A DNA stretch of 64,000 nucleotides from assembly GCA_050746125.1 (NCBI GenBank), contig JBOGKX010000195.1, positions 5,538 through 69,537 on the forward strand, in the 5' to 3' direction. Made by a program: the position numbers and the translations under genes. Shown one piece after another: positions 35,168 to 44,128 of the stretch. The first letter of the stretch is position 1, and each line of letters opens with the position of its first letter. The notes beneath the pieces are model-generated. The model saw nothing but the letters and a program-made list of their open reading frames with translations, did no database searches and was not told the DNA's origin. Source of the stretch: JAJPKR01 sp050746125. GTDB lineage: Bacteria; Acidobacteriota; Terriglobia; Terriglobales; SCQP01.

Positions 35168-36118
35168 ATGGCAGCGAAAAAAATCATTGCGGTGCTGGGC
35201 GCGACGGGCTCGCAAGGCGGCGGCCTGGCGCGTGCCATTCTGAGCGATCCCCAGGGGGGCTTCGCCGTCCGCGCGCTTACCCGCGACCCCAAGTCCGCCG
35301 CGGCGCGCGCCTTGGCCGAAGCCGGCGCCGCCGTGGTCGCCGCCGACGTGGACGATCCCGGCAGCCTCGAGCGCGCGTTTCAGGGCGCCCATGGCGCCTA
35401 CTGCGTGACTTTCTATTGGGCGCACATGTCCCCGGAAAAAGAGATGGCGGAAGCCCAAGCCATGGCCGAAGCGGCGCGGCGCGCCGGCTTGGCGCACGTG
35501 ATCTGGTCCACGCTCGACGATTCGCGGCAATGGGTGCCGCTCGACGACAACCGCATGCCCACGCTGATGGGCCGCTACAAGGTGCCGCACTTCGATGCCA
35601 AGGGCGAGTCGAACCGCTTCTTCACCGCCGCCGGCGTGCCGACCACCTTCCTGCTGACTTCGTTCTACTGGGACAACTTCATCCGCTTCGGCATGGGGCC
35701 CAAGCCCGATCCCGACGGCACGCTCGCCTTGACGCTGCCCATGGCGGATAAGAAGCTGGGCGGCATCGCCGCCGAGGATATCGGCAAATGCGCCTACGGC
35801 ATCTTCCGGCGCGGCAGCGAGTACATCGCCAAGACCGTGGGCATCGCCGGCGAGCACCTGACCGGAGCGCAAATGGCCGCCGCCTTCACCCGCGCGCTCG
35901 GCCGCGAGGTCCGCTACCACAGCATTTCGCCCGCGGTTTTTCGCGGCTTCGGATTTCCCGGCGCCGACGATCTCGGCAACATGTTCCAGTTCTATGCCGA
36001 GTTCGAGAAGCATTTCAGCGACTCGCGCGACGTCGCCCTGGCGCGCTCGCTCAATCCCGAGCTGCAAACCTTCGCCGTGTGGCTGGAGCGCAACAAGGCG
36101 CAGCTGCCGCTGAAGTAG
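35168..36118 (+). CDS. NmrA-family NAD(P)-binding protein
   Basis: A 316-residue atypical short-chain dehydrogenase-like protein. The NADP site GATGSQGG (11-18) is of the GxxGxxG NmrA type; the SDR YxxxK pair is not at its usual position, which fits sensor or regulatory members such as HSCARG. The start is supported by AAGGA eight bases upstream and a TATACT box at 35142-35147. It stands alone between the divergent imuA and the convergent CBS gene. The role, redox sensing or a quinone/NADP-linked reaction, is undetermined. Confidence 0.88.
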   Translation: MAAKKIIAVLGATGSQGGGLARAILSDPQGGFAVRALTRDPKSAAARALAEAGAAVVAADVDDPGSLERAFQGAHGAYCVTFYWAHMSPEKEMAEAQAMAEAARRAGLAHVIWSTLDDSRQWVPLDDNRMPTLMGRYKVPHFDAKGESNRFFTAAGVPTTFLLTSFYWDNFIRFGMGPKPDPDGTLALTLPMADKKLGGIAAEDIGKCAYGIFRRGSEYIAKTVGIAGEHLTGAQMAAAFTRALGREVRYHSISPAVFRGFGFPGADDLGNMFQFYAEFEKHFSDSRDVALARSLNPELQTFAVWLERNKAQLPLK

Positions 36119-36138
36119 GGCGCTAAAGTAGCCGGCGA

Positions 36139-36549
36139 TTATCGTTTCGCCAGTTTCGCTTCGTTGCCGCCGAGCAGGTCGGCAAGGAAGACAGTCCCGA
36201 TCAGCCGCTTGTTTTCATCCACGACGGGCAGTTGGTGCGCCCGCTGGCGCACCATCAAGTATCGGGCCGAGATGAGGTCCATTTCCGCGACGCAGACGGC
36301 GGGTTCGCGATGCATGATCTCGCCCGCCGTGGTGGCGCGGGGATCGAGGCCGGCGGCGACCACCAGCAGACAGAGTTCGCGCTCCGAGATCGTGCCCAGC
36401 AGCAGGTTGGTTTCCGGATCGATGACCGATACGCGATGAACGCCGTAGTCGCGCATGACCTCGGCGACGGTCTGAACGGACTGCGAGACGGTGCACCAGG
36501 CGGGGACTGAGCGCATGACGTCGGCGATGCGCTTCTCCTTTTCCTGCAT
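36139..36549 (-). CDS. tandem CBS-domain protein
   Basis: A 136-residue protein built of a CBS pair. The ATG at 36549 (MQEKEKRIADVM) begins right at the first CBS repeat (residues 10-65, VADVM-like start and HRVSVIDPETNLLLGTIS), with the second repeat at 75-130 (EIMHREPAVCVAE, QLPVVDENKRLIGTV). CBS pairs bind adenine nucleotides or SAM and act as sensors. It is a stand-alone CBS module, with no effector domain. Its partner is unknown. Confidence 0.88.
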   Translation of the reverse strand: MQEKEKRIADVMRSVPAWCTVSQSVQTVAEVMRDYGVHRVSVIDPETNLLLGTISERELCLLVVAAGLDPRATTAGEIMHREPAVCVAEMDLISARYLMVRQRAHQLPVVDENKRLIGTVFLADLLGGNEAKLAKR

Positions 36550-36679
36550 CGCTGCATGATAGCGGATCGAGAGCGGACCGCGGCTCGCTCCTAGCGGGGC
36601 TACCGAGTGGGCGTGTTGGGCGCGTGCAGATGGCGTGGCGCGGCCGGGAGGGACCCACACTACGGCATACAACGCCACA

Positions 36680-36700
36680 AAGCCCGCGATCGGCGGGCTT
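36680..36700 (-). terminator. intrinsic terminator downstream of the DUF1059 gene
   Basis: AAGCCCGC and GCGGGCTT form a perfect eight-bp stem around GATCG (plus-strand reading). On the minus strand the stem is followed by TTG, 30 bases past the stop of the DUF1059 gene. The T run is short, so efficiency is uncertain. Confidence 0.55.
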
Positions 36701-36730
36701 CAGCTTGTGAGCGTCGGCGGCGCCCGACGG

Positions 36731-36910
36731 CTACTGCTTGTCGTGGATGGCGTTCCGCACCATTCGTTCAAGGTCCGGCGTCATCTCATGGATATTGTGG
36801 GCAGTGCGGGCGTGCTCCGCCGCTTTCGCCACGACTTCCTTTTCGTCTCTACCTTCGATGACGCAATCGCAGTTGGGCACGAGATCGCCGCAGCGGATTT
36901 CCTTCGCCAT
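36731..36910 (-). CDS. DUF1059 small protein
   Basis: A 59-residue protein starting at the second of two adjacent ATGs: AGGAGGTGC lies at ideal spacing from the ATG at 36910 and too close to 36913. MAKEIRCGDLVPNCDCVIEG carries the DUF1059 pattern CGDLxPxCxxxxxG, with three cysteines that could bind metal; the helix after it ends in TPDLERMVRNAI. Members are widespread small proteins of unknown function. It is monocistronic, with its own terminator. Confidence 0.87.
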   Translation of the reverse strand: MAKEIRCGDLVPNCDCVIEGRDEKEVVAKAAEHARTAHNIHEMTPDLERMVRNAIHDKQ

Positions 36911-37112
36911 CATGCACCTCCTCAAGAGACCCCCTCACTCTAGCACCAACTTGTGCTGCTGAGCCGGGTCGATGTGCTCCGCGGGCGAGCGCATTGAGCT
37001 GCGATTTCAATTCGAGAATGGCCGACTCGTCGCGATGCGGCGCGGCTGCGAGGAGCGCGCTTTCCAGCGCCGAAGAACGGCGATCAGGGGAAACGCCGCA
37101 TTCTCGGAAATA

Positions 37113-37189
37113 TGGTGCGCCCTGAGAGATTCGAACTCCCGACCTTCTGGTTCGTAGCCAGACGCTCTATCCAACTGAGCTAAGGGCGC
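37113..37189 (-). tRNA. tRNA-Arg (anticodon ACG), CCA encoded
   Basis: The minus strand reads GCGCCCTTAGCTCAGTTGGATAGAGC for acceptor and D arm, then an anticodon stem with loop CTACGAA (anticodon ACG), a short variable loop, GGGAGTTCGAATCTCTC for the T arm and GGGCGC ACCA. All arms pair. The A34 would be deaminated to inosine, the usual bacterial decoder of CGU/CGC/CGA. Confidence 0.97.
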
Positions 37190-37291
37190 GGATGAGGTGG
37201 ATGTATCGCCCGCCGCGGGCCGACGATTCGATCCATTTTAGCGCAACCATCGCGCGCCATGGCGGCGCAGATGCGCCGGGCGGCGTCCGTC

Positions 37292-38242
37292 TCAGTGGCC
37301 GGGTCCGAGGCCGGAGCCCGGACCGGGTCCGGGACCGCCGCCGGGGGGCGTGGTGGGCGGGCTGGGCGAAAGCCCGCCCAACGGGTTTTGCGGCGGCGCC
37401 GGCAGGGCGGCGGCGCCGCCCATGCCGCGGCGGTCGGCGGCGGGATCGTACACGAAAAGCCAGTCGCTGGGCTTGTCCTTGCCGTTGAATTCGTGAACGG
37501 AGGGCTTCGCATCGCGGCTGACCACGCCGATGATCGGGGCGCCAAACGTATCCCCGGTACGCTGCGCGGCGGCGGGTGTGAGCACGAAGTAACCGACAAC
37601 ATCGCCATCGGCCGGCGGCAACGGCCCCAGATTGACGCTGGGCAGCATGCCGCGGGAATTCGCGGCGGAAATTGTCGCGACGCCGGACATTGTCTGGCCG
37701 CCCACTCCGCCGCCCAGTGCACCGCCCTGCGCGCCGATCCCGGACATCCCGGACAAGCCAGAGGTCGCACCGGAGGCCATACCCGGGACGGGCGAAGGGA
37801 AAGCCTGCAACGGGAAACCCTGACCCGAGGGCGATGGCGGCGCCGGCGTGGCGGGTTGCATCAAGTCTTCCAGGCCGGTGCCTTGCGGGCTGCCCGGCAG
37901 CCGCGGTATTTCCACGTCGCCGGGATGAACGAAACGCCACTTGCCGTCTTTGGCCAGCGGATCTTGCCACGCATGGCGCAGATAGTGGACGTTGTCGGTT
38001 TCCTTAAGGCGGTCCAGGTCGGGAGGATAAGTGCCGAATTTATGGTAATAGCGGCGAATGCCCATCACGTATTCGCGCGCGTAGTCGATCGACGCCTGCT
38101 CGCGCTCGCGTTTGATGGCCGTGGTCCAGGCGGGCACGGCAGTGGCAAGGGCCAATGCCAGCAGGCTGAACAGCAGCAGAATCACCAGCAGCGCGTAGCC
38201 AGCTTGGCGGCGTCGGAGTGGTGAACGGGCGGCGCGCGGCAT
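37292..38242 (-). CDS. type II secretion/type IV pilus pseudopilin-like protein with Gly/Pro-rich C-terminus
   Basis: A 316-residue protein with a prepilin-type leader: RRRQAG then YALLVILLLFSLLALALA. Cleavage would fall after Gly15, but position +5 is Val instead of the usual Glu. A GspG-like alpha-spine and the YPPDLDRLK segment follow, then a Gly/Ser-rich stretch (about 125-195), a folded part with DWLFVYDPAADR, and a Pro/Gly-rich tail (GGGPGPGPG). It is the last gene of the seven-gene secretion operon, three bases after the PilP-like gene. Confidence 0.75.
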   Translation of the reverse strand: MPRAARSPLRRRQAGYALLVILLLFSLLALALATAVPAWTTAIKREREQASIDYAREYVMGIRRYYHKFGTYPPDLDRLKETDNVHYLRHAWQDPLAKDGKWRFVHPGDVEIPRLPGSPQGTGLEDLMQPATPAPPSPSGQGFPLQAFPSPVPGMASGATSGLSGMSGIGAQGGALGGGVGGQTMSGVATISAANSRGMLPSVNLGPLPPADGDVVGYFVLTPAAAQRTGDTFGAPIIGVVSRDAKPSVHEFNGKDKPSDWLFVYDPAADRRGMGGAAALPAPPQNPLGGLSPSPPTTPPGGGPGPGPGSGLGPGH

Positions 38243-38245
38243 GGC

Positions 38246-38818
38246 TCAACTCACGATTAGCGGCAGTACCTGGGTGCGCTGCTCGTCGAGGTCCTCGACC
38301 GCGACCGAGGCCTTGTCGATGCGCACAATCTGGTAACGATGCGCCACGATCTGCCCCTGCTTGACCACGAAAATATCATTCCCCATCTGCAAAAACACGC
38401 GCTTGCTCGATCCCTCCTGGGTGGCATAGCCGTAAAACTTCAGCGGAATAGGCGGTGGCGGCGGGGGGCCGGCGGCGGGCTGGCTGCCCCCACGCCCGAC
38501 CGGTCCGGCGGCCCTTCGTGCTTCCGGAGGAGGCGCCAGCGGCGCGGGCGCGAAGAGGTTGCGCAACGCGCCGGCATAGCGGACGTCGCGCGCGCTGGCC
38601 AAATAATCCAGATGCAGGCCTGGATCGGGTTCGGCCAAGATCTTCCGCACGGCGCCGTCTTGCGCCGCCCCGGGAAGAGCGGTGAAGCTCGGCAACAGGC
38701 CCGCCGCGGGATGCGCCTGATGCCATATCAGGCCGGCGGCGACGGCCACCAGCACCGCCAAGATTCCGAGCTTGAAACCGCGCCACGGATCCGGGCGCGT
38801 CGCCGTAGGCTCGCTCAT
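38246..38818 (-). CDS. PilP/GspC-like inner-membrane protein
   Basis: A 190-residue protein with one membrane segment (about 15-33), a Pro-rich linker (residues 95-125, PPPPPPIP) and a C-terminal beta-rich domain (KFYGYATQEG, VFLQMGNDIFVVKQGQ, YQIVRIDKASV). The HR-like homology domain of GspC/PilP has this layout and normally binds the secretin. Its ATGA overlap with the PilO-like gene and its position after PilMNO support the PilP call. Sequence similarity is only moderate. Confidence 0.65.
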   Translation of the reverse strand: MSEPTATRPDPWRGFKLGILAVLVAVAAGLIWHQAHPAAGLLPSFTALPGAAQDGAVRKILAEPDPGLHLDYLASARDVRYAGALRNLFAPAPLAPPPEARRAAGPVGRGGSQPAAGPPPPPPIPLKFYGYATQEGSSKRVFLQMGNDIFVVKQGQIVAHRYQIVRIDKASVAVEDLDEQRTQVLPLIVS

Positions 38819-39426
38819 GCCGCCGGCTCCTTTCCTTTGGCAGCGGGCTCGGGCGGCACCTGCTCATAGGTCTCCAACTGCACCGCCAGCGCCAAAGCGC
38901 TGGTCTTCGCCCCGCGATGGGAGCCGAGCGCCACCTGATCGACGATCAAGAAAAGCGGCGACCTCTCGACGTTATTGATAAAACGGACCAGCGAGACATA
39001 ATCGCCACTCACTTCCACTTGCACGGTCACCGGCAATAGGCCCAACTCGGCCTGCCGGCCGGGCGCGAAGCCGATCGAGCCGGCTCGCACGCCGGCGTGC
39101 TGCGCGATGTCTTGCAGGGCTTGTAGCACTTGAAAGTCGGCGCTGCGCGCGGGCGGCATGCCGGCCAGCAACTGCTGGGCTTGGGCGCGGCTGGCGAGCA
39201 AGTGCTGCTGGACGCGGCGCAGCGCCGCCACTTGCGAATGCAGCATGGCCGAGCGCGCCGTCACCGCCGCAAGATGCGCTTCGGCGCGGGCGCGCGAGGG
39301 GCTCCAGGGCGAAGCCAATAGGCCCCAAAGCAGCAGATCCAGCACCACGCATACCAGCAGCGCGCGCTGCAAGAGGGGACGCAGCGGCCGTGCGGCGGGT
39401 CCGGCGGCTGTGCGGGGCGGGGTCAT
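38815..39426 (-). CDS. PilO-like inner-membrane protein
   Basis: A 203-residue bitopic protein: Pro/Arg-rich N-terminus, one membrane segment (about 22-42), a helical coiled-coil region (50-95, RAEAHLAAVTARSAMLHSQV in part) and a ferredoxin-like periplasmic domain (110-185) with SGDYVSLVRFINNVERSPLF, which is typical of PilO. It is translationally coupled to both neighbours (ATGA overlaps). It would form the PilN-PilO heterodimer of the alignment complex. Confidence 0.75.
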   Translation of the reverse strand: MTPPRTAAGPAARPLRPLLQRALLVCVVLDLLLWGLLASPWSPSRARAEAHLAAVTARSAMLHSQVAALRRVQQHLLASRAQAQQLLAGMPPARSADFQVLQALQDIAQHAGVRAGSIGFAPGRQAELGLLPVTVQVEVSGDYVSLVRFINNVERSPLFLIVDQVALGSHRGAKTSALALAVQLETYEQVPPEPAAKGKEPAA

Positions 39427-40124
39427 GGCTGTAACGTTCCTTTCCGGCGCGCGACCACTCCCTTGCAGGCCGGCGCGCCGGCCGCTGGGTCCGCGGCGGC
39501 GCGCGGGACGCCGTCACCGGCCCGTTTTCCAAAATAGGTGCGCGGCCCGAGCGCCGGCCGATATTCGGTGGTGATTTGCAACTGCACTTCGGCGCCGGAG
39601 GTTTGCGCCCGCTCTTGCCGTTCGGAGACTTGGCGCACCGAAGGGGCGACGAAATCGGAAGATTGCTCGAGCTTCTGCACGAAGGGCAGCGCCTCGGGAA
39701 TGCCGGGCGCGGCGATGGTGATGGCCAAATCGCCGGCCGCGTTTTGCTCGTGCCCCGGCCCGATCGACACCAGTTGCACTTGCGCCGGCATCAGCGCCTC
39801 CAAGCGCTCGAACAGCCGCGTCCACGAGACCGACTTGCGATCGATAAGGTCATTGAAGCGGCGCGCGCGCTGCCATTGCTCGCGCATTTCGGGGCGATCG
39901 AGCGCCCTCACCAGGGCCGAGCGTTCGGCGACTAGCGCCGGCAATCCCGCCTCCACCTGCGCGCTGCGGCGGCGCACTGACGCGGCGGCCTGCCAATTGG
40001 CGGTAGTAGCCGCGCCCAGGATCAACAGCGCCGCGAAGGAGAGCGCGAAAAGACCGCCCCAAATGATCCAGATGCGTCGCCGGTTCTCCCGCAGGCGCAA
40101 GGCGAGATTGACGGTGAAGTTCAT
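39423..40124 (-). CDS. PilN-like inner-membrane protein
   Basis: The ATG at 40124 (MNFTVNLALRLREN) is chosen by its ATGA overlap with PilM and by the short cytoplasmic NxxNLA-like motif that binds PilM. The product has 233 residues with one membrane segment (about 18-42), a coiled-coil (50-95), and a ferredoxin-like domain up to about 195 ending PFVQKLEQSSDF. The C-terminal 30 residues are Ala/Pro-rich and not conserved. Confidence 0.75.
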   Translation of the reverse strand: MNFTVNLALRLRENRRRIWIIWGGLFALSFAALLILGAATTANWQAAASVRRRSAQVEAGLPALVAERSALVRALDRPEMREQWQRARRFNDLIDRKSVSWTRLFERLEALMPAQVQLVSIGPGHEQNAAGDLAITIAAPGIPEALPFVQKLEQSSDFVAPSVRQVSERQERAQTSGAEVQLQITTEYRPALGPRTYFGKRAGDGVPRAAADPAAGAPACKGVVARRKGTLQP

Positions 40125-41092
40125 GGCAAGCCGCCCATCAGCGCGCCGGCGACGGCGAGCAGGCGCTCGTTCTCCGCCGCCGGCGAGGCGGTGGCGAGCA
40201 GCGAGCCGGGCCAGGCGGGCGCGGCGGCGACTTGCGCCCAATCGCAATCGCGCCGCAGGCGCTCCACGAGGGCCGCGGGCACCCCGAAGGCGGCGACGCG
40301 GGGCGGCGCGGTGGCGCCGGCGGCATGGTTTTCATAAAAGTCACGGAAAAACGCGGCCGAGGGATAGAGGTCGTCGTAGCTGGCCGCCGGCGCTCCCGGC
40401 ACCACACGAAACAAGCGCGGCAGCTCGTCCCAAGCGAAGGCGCTGGTGAGGGCGTGGCCCTCCTGGCGCAGCAGCAGCGTGGCATGGTTGAGTTCGCGGG
40501 CGGCCATGAAGGCGGCCAAGCCGGCGGGCAGCACGCGCGCGGCGCGCGCGCCGGCGCGTTCGAGCGGAGCCTCGTACTCCGCCAGGCGACCCGCATCGGC
40601 AATCACCGCCAAGACCGAGCGCGCCCCGCCCGCTTCCAGCACCTGCGCCGACAGCGCGGCGGCATCGGCGTCGAACGGCAGCGTCTTGCGCAGGCGGAAG
40701 CGAATCAGGGCCGCCAACTCGTCGGCGCGGCGCGGAATCTCCTCGAAGTCGAGCAGCATGACTCGCGCGGCCAGGTCGGGCAGCAGCAGCACGACGTCGC
40801 GGCCGAGGCCGCCCACGCGCTCCAGCGCCTGGCGCAGGGCCGCGGCCAGGCCCTCCGGATCGAGCACGTTGGGGGCGGCAGCCGCAGGCGTCACCGTGCC
40901 TTCGGGCAACGGCAAGACCGCCGTCTGCGCGAAGCGCAATGCGCCCCGCTCAGCGGCCCGCACGCGCCCGGCCAAGACGGCGTCGGCGCCGATCTCGATG
41001 GCGACGCGCGGCGCTGGCGAATCCAGCCAGCGGGGCGCCCGGCGGCGAACCGTGGTGGCGTGGGTGGAGCGAATTGGCCAACGAATTGCCAT
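40121..41092 (-). CDS. PilM-like actin-fold protein
   Basis: A 323-residue cytoplasmic protein. PRVAIEIGADAVLAG (28-42) resembles the phosphate-binding strand of actin-like ATPases; LLLPDLAARVMLLDFEEIPR and LRKTLPFDAD are typical PilM blocks. PilM caps the PilNO complex on the cytoplasmic side. The protein is shorter than usual PilM (about 350), with a reduced C-terminal domain. It follows GspE after nine bases. Confidence 0.75.
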   Translation of the reverse strand: MAIRWPIRSTHATTVRRRAPRWLDSPAPRVAIEIGADAVLAGRVRAAERGALRFAQTAVLPLPEGTVTPAAAAPNVLDPEGLAAALRQALERVGGLGRDVVLLLPDLAARVMLLDFEEIPRRADELAALIRFRLRKTLPFDADAAALSAQVLEAGGARSVLAVIADAGRLAEYEAPLERAGARAARVLPAGLAAFMAARELNHATLLLRQEGHALTSAFAWDELPRLFRVVPGAPAASYDDLYPSAAFFRDFYENHAAGATAPPRVAAFGVPAALVERLRRDCDWAQVAAAPAWPGSLLATASPAAENERLLAVAGALMGGLP

Positions 41093-41101
41093 GGCGGGTC
41101 G

Positions 41102-42760
41102 CTAGCGCGTCATCTCGATGAACGTCACCTTGTTGATCTCGCGCAACGTGGTGACGCCCTGCTGCACTTTGTCGAGCGCCGACTCGCGCAAGAAGGTCAT
41201 GCCCTCCTGGCGGGCGGTGCGGCGGATTTCCGAAGTCGGACGGCGCGACAAGATCATCTCCCGCACCGTATCGGTCATTTCCAAAAGCTCGTGAATGGCG
41301 GTGCGGCCGCGGAAGCCGGTGCCGGCGCAGTCGAGGCAGCCGGCGCCCTCGTAAAAGTCGCGCTCCAGCCATTCGCCGTTCAAGCCGGAGGCCTCGAGCG
41401 TTTCCGGCGGATAGCGCTTGGCTACCTTGCACCGCGGGCAAATCATGCGCACCAGCCGCTGCGCCATGATGCAGTTCAGCGAGGAGACGAAGTTGTAGGC
41501 CTCGACGCCCATGTTGAGGAAGCGCCCAATCACATCCACCACGTTATTGGCGTGAACGGTGGTGAAGACCAGGTGCCCGGTGAGAGCGGAGTTGATGGCG
41601 ATCTGCGCGGTTTCCGTGTCGCGAATCTCGCCCACCATGATCTTGTCGGGATCGTGGCGCAGAATGGAGCGCAGGCCGCGGGCGAACGTAAGCCCTTTTT
41701 TCTCGTTGACCGGAATCTGCGTGACGCCGCGCAACTGATACTCGACGGGATCCTCGATGGTGATGATCTTGTCTTCTTCGCTGCGAATCTCGTTCAAGGC
41801 CGCGTAGAGCGTGGTGGTCTTGCCGCTGCCGGTGGGCCCGGTCACCAGCACCATGCCGTAGGGCTCGCGGATATAGCGGCGGAACTTGGCCAGGCCGGCC
41901 GGGTCGAACCCCACCACGTCGAGCGTAAGATTGTGGAACTTCTCGCTCATCGCCTCCTTGTCGAGCACGCGCAGCACGGCGTCTTCGCCATGGATGCTGG
42001 GCATGATGGAGACGCGGAAGTCGATGGAGCGTCCCTTGTAGCGCACGCGAAAGCGGCCGTCTTGCGGCACGCGGCGCTCCGAAATGTCGAGCTCGCTCAT
42101 GACCTTGATGCGAGAGATGATGGGGGAATGGAACTCGCGCGCGATAGGCGCCATGGCCGGATGCAGCACGCCGTCGATGCGGTACTTCACCATCACCTCG
42201 GTGTCGCCGGTCTCGATGTGGATATCGCTGGCGCGGCGCTCGAGGGCGGTGAAAATCGTCGTATCCACCAGTTTGATGATGGGGCTGATGTCGTGCCCGG
42301 CGGTGAGCTTCTCGATGGAAATGGTTTCGTCGCCGTTTTCTTCCTCGCTGATAACGTCGAGCGCGAAAGCCTCGGTGGCCTCTTCCAAGACGCGCTGCGA
42401 CTGTTCGGTCTTCTTGAGGATCTCGGCGATCTGCGCCAGAGTCGCCACCTGCATGACCACGCGGCGGCCGAGCAGCAGGCCGACCTCGTCGATCATCATC
42501 AGCTGGCTGGGATCGGCAATCGCCACCGTGATCTCCCGCTCGCTTCCCGCGAGCGGCACGAAATTGTAGCGGAACATCAGATCCACCGGCACGCTGCGAA
42601 ACAGCGCCGGGTCGATGCGATGCTCCTTTAGATCCACGAACTCGCAGTGATAGCGGCGGGCGACGTCGCGGGCGCGCGCCACCTCCTGGCCGGGATCCAG
42701 GGCAGGGGCGGCGGCCAAACCGGTGGGCACGGGCGTGGGAGTGGGGGCCATCATCTTCAC
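41102..42760 (-). CDS. gspE: GspE/PilB-type secretion ATPase
   Basis: A 552-residue hexameric ATPase that drives pseudopilus assembly. An N-terminal MshEN-like domain (20-110) precedes the core with Walker A GPTGSGKT (308-315), the Asp box, Walker B and His box; the tetracysteine zinc site is CPRC (441-444) and CLDC (475-478). These cysteines are typical of GspE/PilB, and retraction ATPases (PilT) lack the N-domain. It overlaps the GspF stop. Confidence 0.93.
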   Translation of the reverse strand: MKMMAPTPTPVPTGLAAAPALDPGQEVARARDVARRYHCEFVDLKEHRIDPALFRSVPVDLMFRYNFVPLAGSEREITVAIADPSQLMMIDEVGLLLGRRVVMQVATLAQIAEILKKTEQSQRVLEEATEAFALDVISEEENGDETISIEKLTAGHDISPIIKLVDTTIFTALERRASDIHIETGDTEVMVKYRIDGVLHPAMAPIAREFHSPIISRIKVMSELDISERRVPQDGRFRVRYKGRSIDFRVSIMPSIHGEDAVLRVLDKEAMSEKFHNLTLDVVGFDPAGLAKFRRYIREPYGMVLVTGPTGSGKTTTLYAALNEIRSEEDKIITIEDPVEYQLRGVTQIPVNEKKGLTFARGLRSILRHDPDKIMVGEIRDTETAQIAINSALTGHLVFTTVHANNVVDVIGRFLNMGVEAYNFVSSLNCIMAQRLVRMICPRCKVAKRYPPETLEASGLNGEWLERDFYEGAGCLDCAGTGFRGRTAIHELLEMTDTVREMILSRRPTSEIRRTARQEGMTFLRESALDKVQQGVTTLREINKVTFIEMTR

Positions 42761-43959
42761 CGAATGCGCGACCCCAAGGAGAAGATCGGCAGATAGAGCG
42801 AGATCAGCACCACCGCCACGACCGTTCCCACCACGATCAGGATGGCCGGCTCCAAGAGCGAGAGCAGAGTGGTCAGGGCGTTGCTCAAGTCTTCATCATA
42901 GAATTCCGCCACGCTGGCCAGCATCTGTGGCAGCGCGCCGGTGCCTTCGCCCACCTCGACCATCTCCACCGCCAAACCGGGCATGACGTCGTGAGCCGCC
43001 AGGGTGTCGGACAAAGGTTGACCCTCGCGAACCTTCTGCGTCGCGCGGCTCAGCCCAAGCCGCAGACGGGCGCTGTGCAGAGCCGAACGCGCCGTCTCCA
43101 TGGCCGTGACCAACGGAATGCCGCCGAGCAGCAGCGTGCCCAGCGTGCGCGCCAGCATCGCCGCCTGATACTTCCACCAAAGATCGCCGACGATGGGCAA
43201 ACGCAAGAAAATCGAGTCGAGCCGCCGCCCCAAGCCCGTGCGCTGGGCCAAAATCGCCAGCCCGGCTAAAACGACGATGGCGCCCAGCACAAAGGCCCAA
43301 AAGTAATGGCGCGCCGCCTCGCCGATTGCCAGCATCGCCAAGGTGAGCGGGGGCAGCTCGGCATTGAGCGAACTGTAGAGCTGGCCGAAGCGCGGCACCA
43401 CGAAGGTCACCAAAAACACCAGCACGATGACCACCAGCACCAGCAGAAAGCAGGGATAGATCAGCGAGCTGATCAATTTGCGGCGCACGGATTGGGCGAG
43501 CCTTTGATACTGCGTATAACGCGACAGCACTTCCTCGAGATTGCCGCTGCGCTCGCCGGCCATCAGCGTGGTGGTGTAGATCTCGGGAATGCTGTCCTGG
43601 CGGCGAAAGGCTTCCGAGAGCAAATCCCCGCCCCGCACCCGCTCCAAGACGGCGCCCAGCATACGGTGCAGTTTGGCGTCGCGCGCCCGCTTCACCAGCA
43701 ACTCCAAGGCGCGCAAGATGGGCAAGCCGGCGTGAATCAGGGTGATGAACTGCTGATTGAAGGTGAGAAAGACGTCGTGGCGAACCCGCGAGCGGCGTCG
43801 CCGCCAGGCATCGAGGAAGCCCGCCTCGGAGCGAATCGAATAAACGAGGTAGCCTTGCTGCAAGAGCCGCTCGCGCAGTTCCCTTTCCGTGGCCGCGCTT
43901 TCGCTCTGTTCCAACATATGGCCACGCTCGTTGAGGGCTCTGACGTTGAACTGGGGCAC
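42757..43959 (-). CDS. gspF: GspF/PilC-type inner-membrane platform protein
   Basis: A 400-residue protein with two T2SSF domains (about 65-190 and 270-390) and three membrane segments. The FNQQFITLIHAGLPILRALE and TLLSLLEPAILIVVG stretches are typical. It starts at GTG 43959, preceded by GCGAGG at suitable spacing. It is the first gene of the operon GspF-GspE-PilM-PilN-PilO-PilP-pseudopilin. It anchors the pilus or secretion motor in the inner membrane. Confidence 0.93.
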   Translation of the reverse strand: MPQFNVRALNERGHMLEQSESAATERELRERLLQQGYLVYSIRSEAGFLDAWRRRRSRVRHDVFLTFNQQFITLIHAGLPILRALELLVKRARDAKLHRMLGAVLERVRGGDLLSEAFRRQDSIPEIYTTTLMAGERSGNLEEVLSRYTQYQRLAQSVRRKLISSLIYPCFLLVLVVIVLVFLVTFVVPRFGQLYSSLNAELPPLTLAMLAIGEAARHYFWAFVLGAIVVLAGLAILAQRTGLGRRLDSIFLRLPIVGDLWWKYQAAMLARTLGTLLLGGIPLVTAMETARSALHSARLRLGLSRATQKVREGQPLSDTLAAHDVMPGLAVEMVEVGEGTGALPQMLASVAEFYDEDLSNALTTLLSLLEPAILIVVGTVVAVVLISLYLPIFSLGSRIR

Positions 43960-44019
43960 GGAAAAAACCTCGCTGGCCGCGGAAACGCGGCGGGTCGCAA
44001 CCTCGAAGAGAGTAGCTTG

Positions 44020-44025
44020 ATTTTA
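44020..44025 (-). promoter_or_regulatory. candidate -10 element for the secretion operon
   Basis: The minus strand reads TGTTAAAATC, an extended -10-like TGnTAAAAT about 60 bases before the gspF GTG, in otherwise very GC-rich DNA. The -35 match is poor. It is the only AT-rich site in the 169-base gap between gspF and the glycosidase gene. Confidence 0.35.
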
Positions 44026-44128
44026 ACATCACCGCCGTGCCTTGTTCGTATATCCCGTGGTGCCCGAGGCGGGCGCGGCGGGCGTGCAGGGCGGGATGCT
44101 ACCCCTAGGAACAGTTGCGGCCCGCCGA

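Noticed and set aside
40232..42631. A 799-codon open frame on the plus strand opposite pilM and gspE
   Set aside because: It mirrors strongly conserved minus-strand genes; in DNA this GC-rich the antisense frames have few stop codons. Its translation has no recognisable domain.
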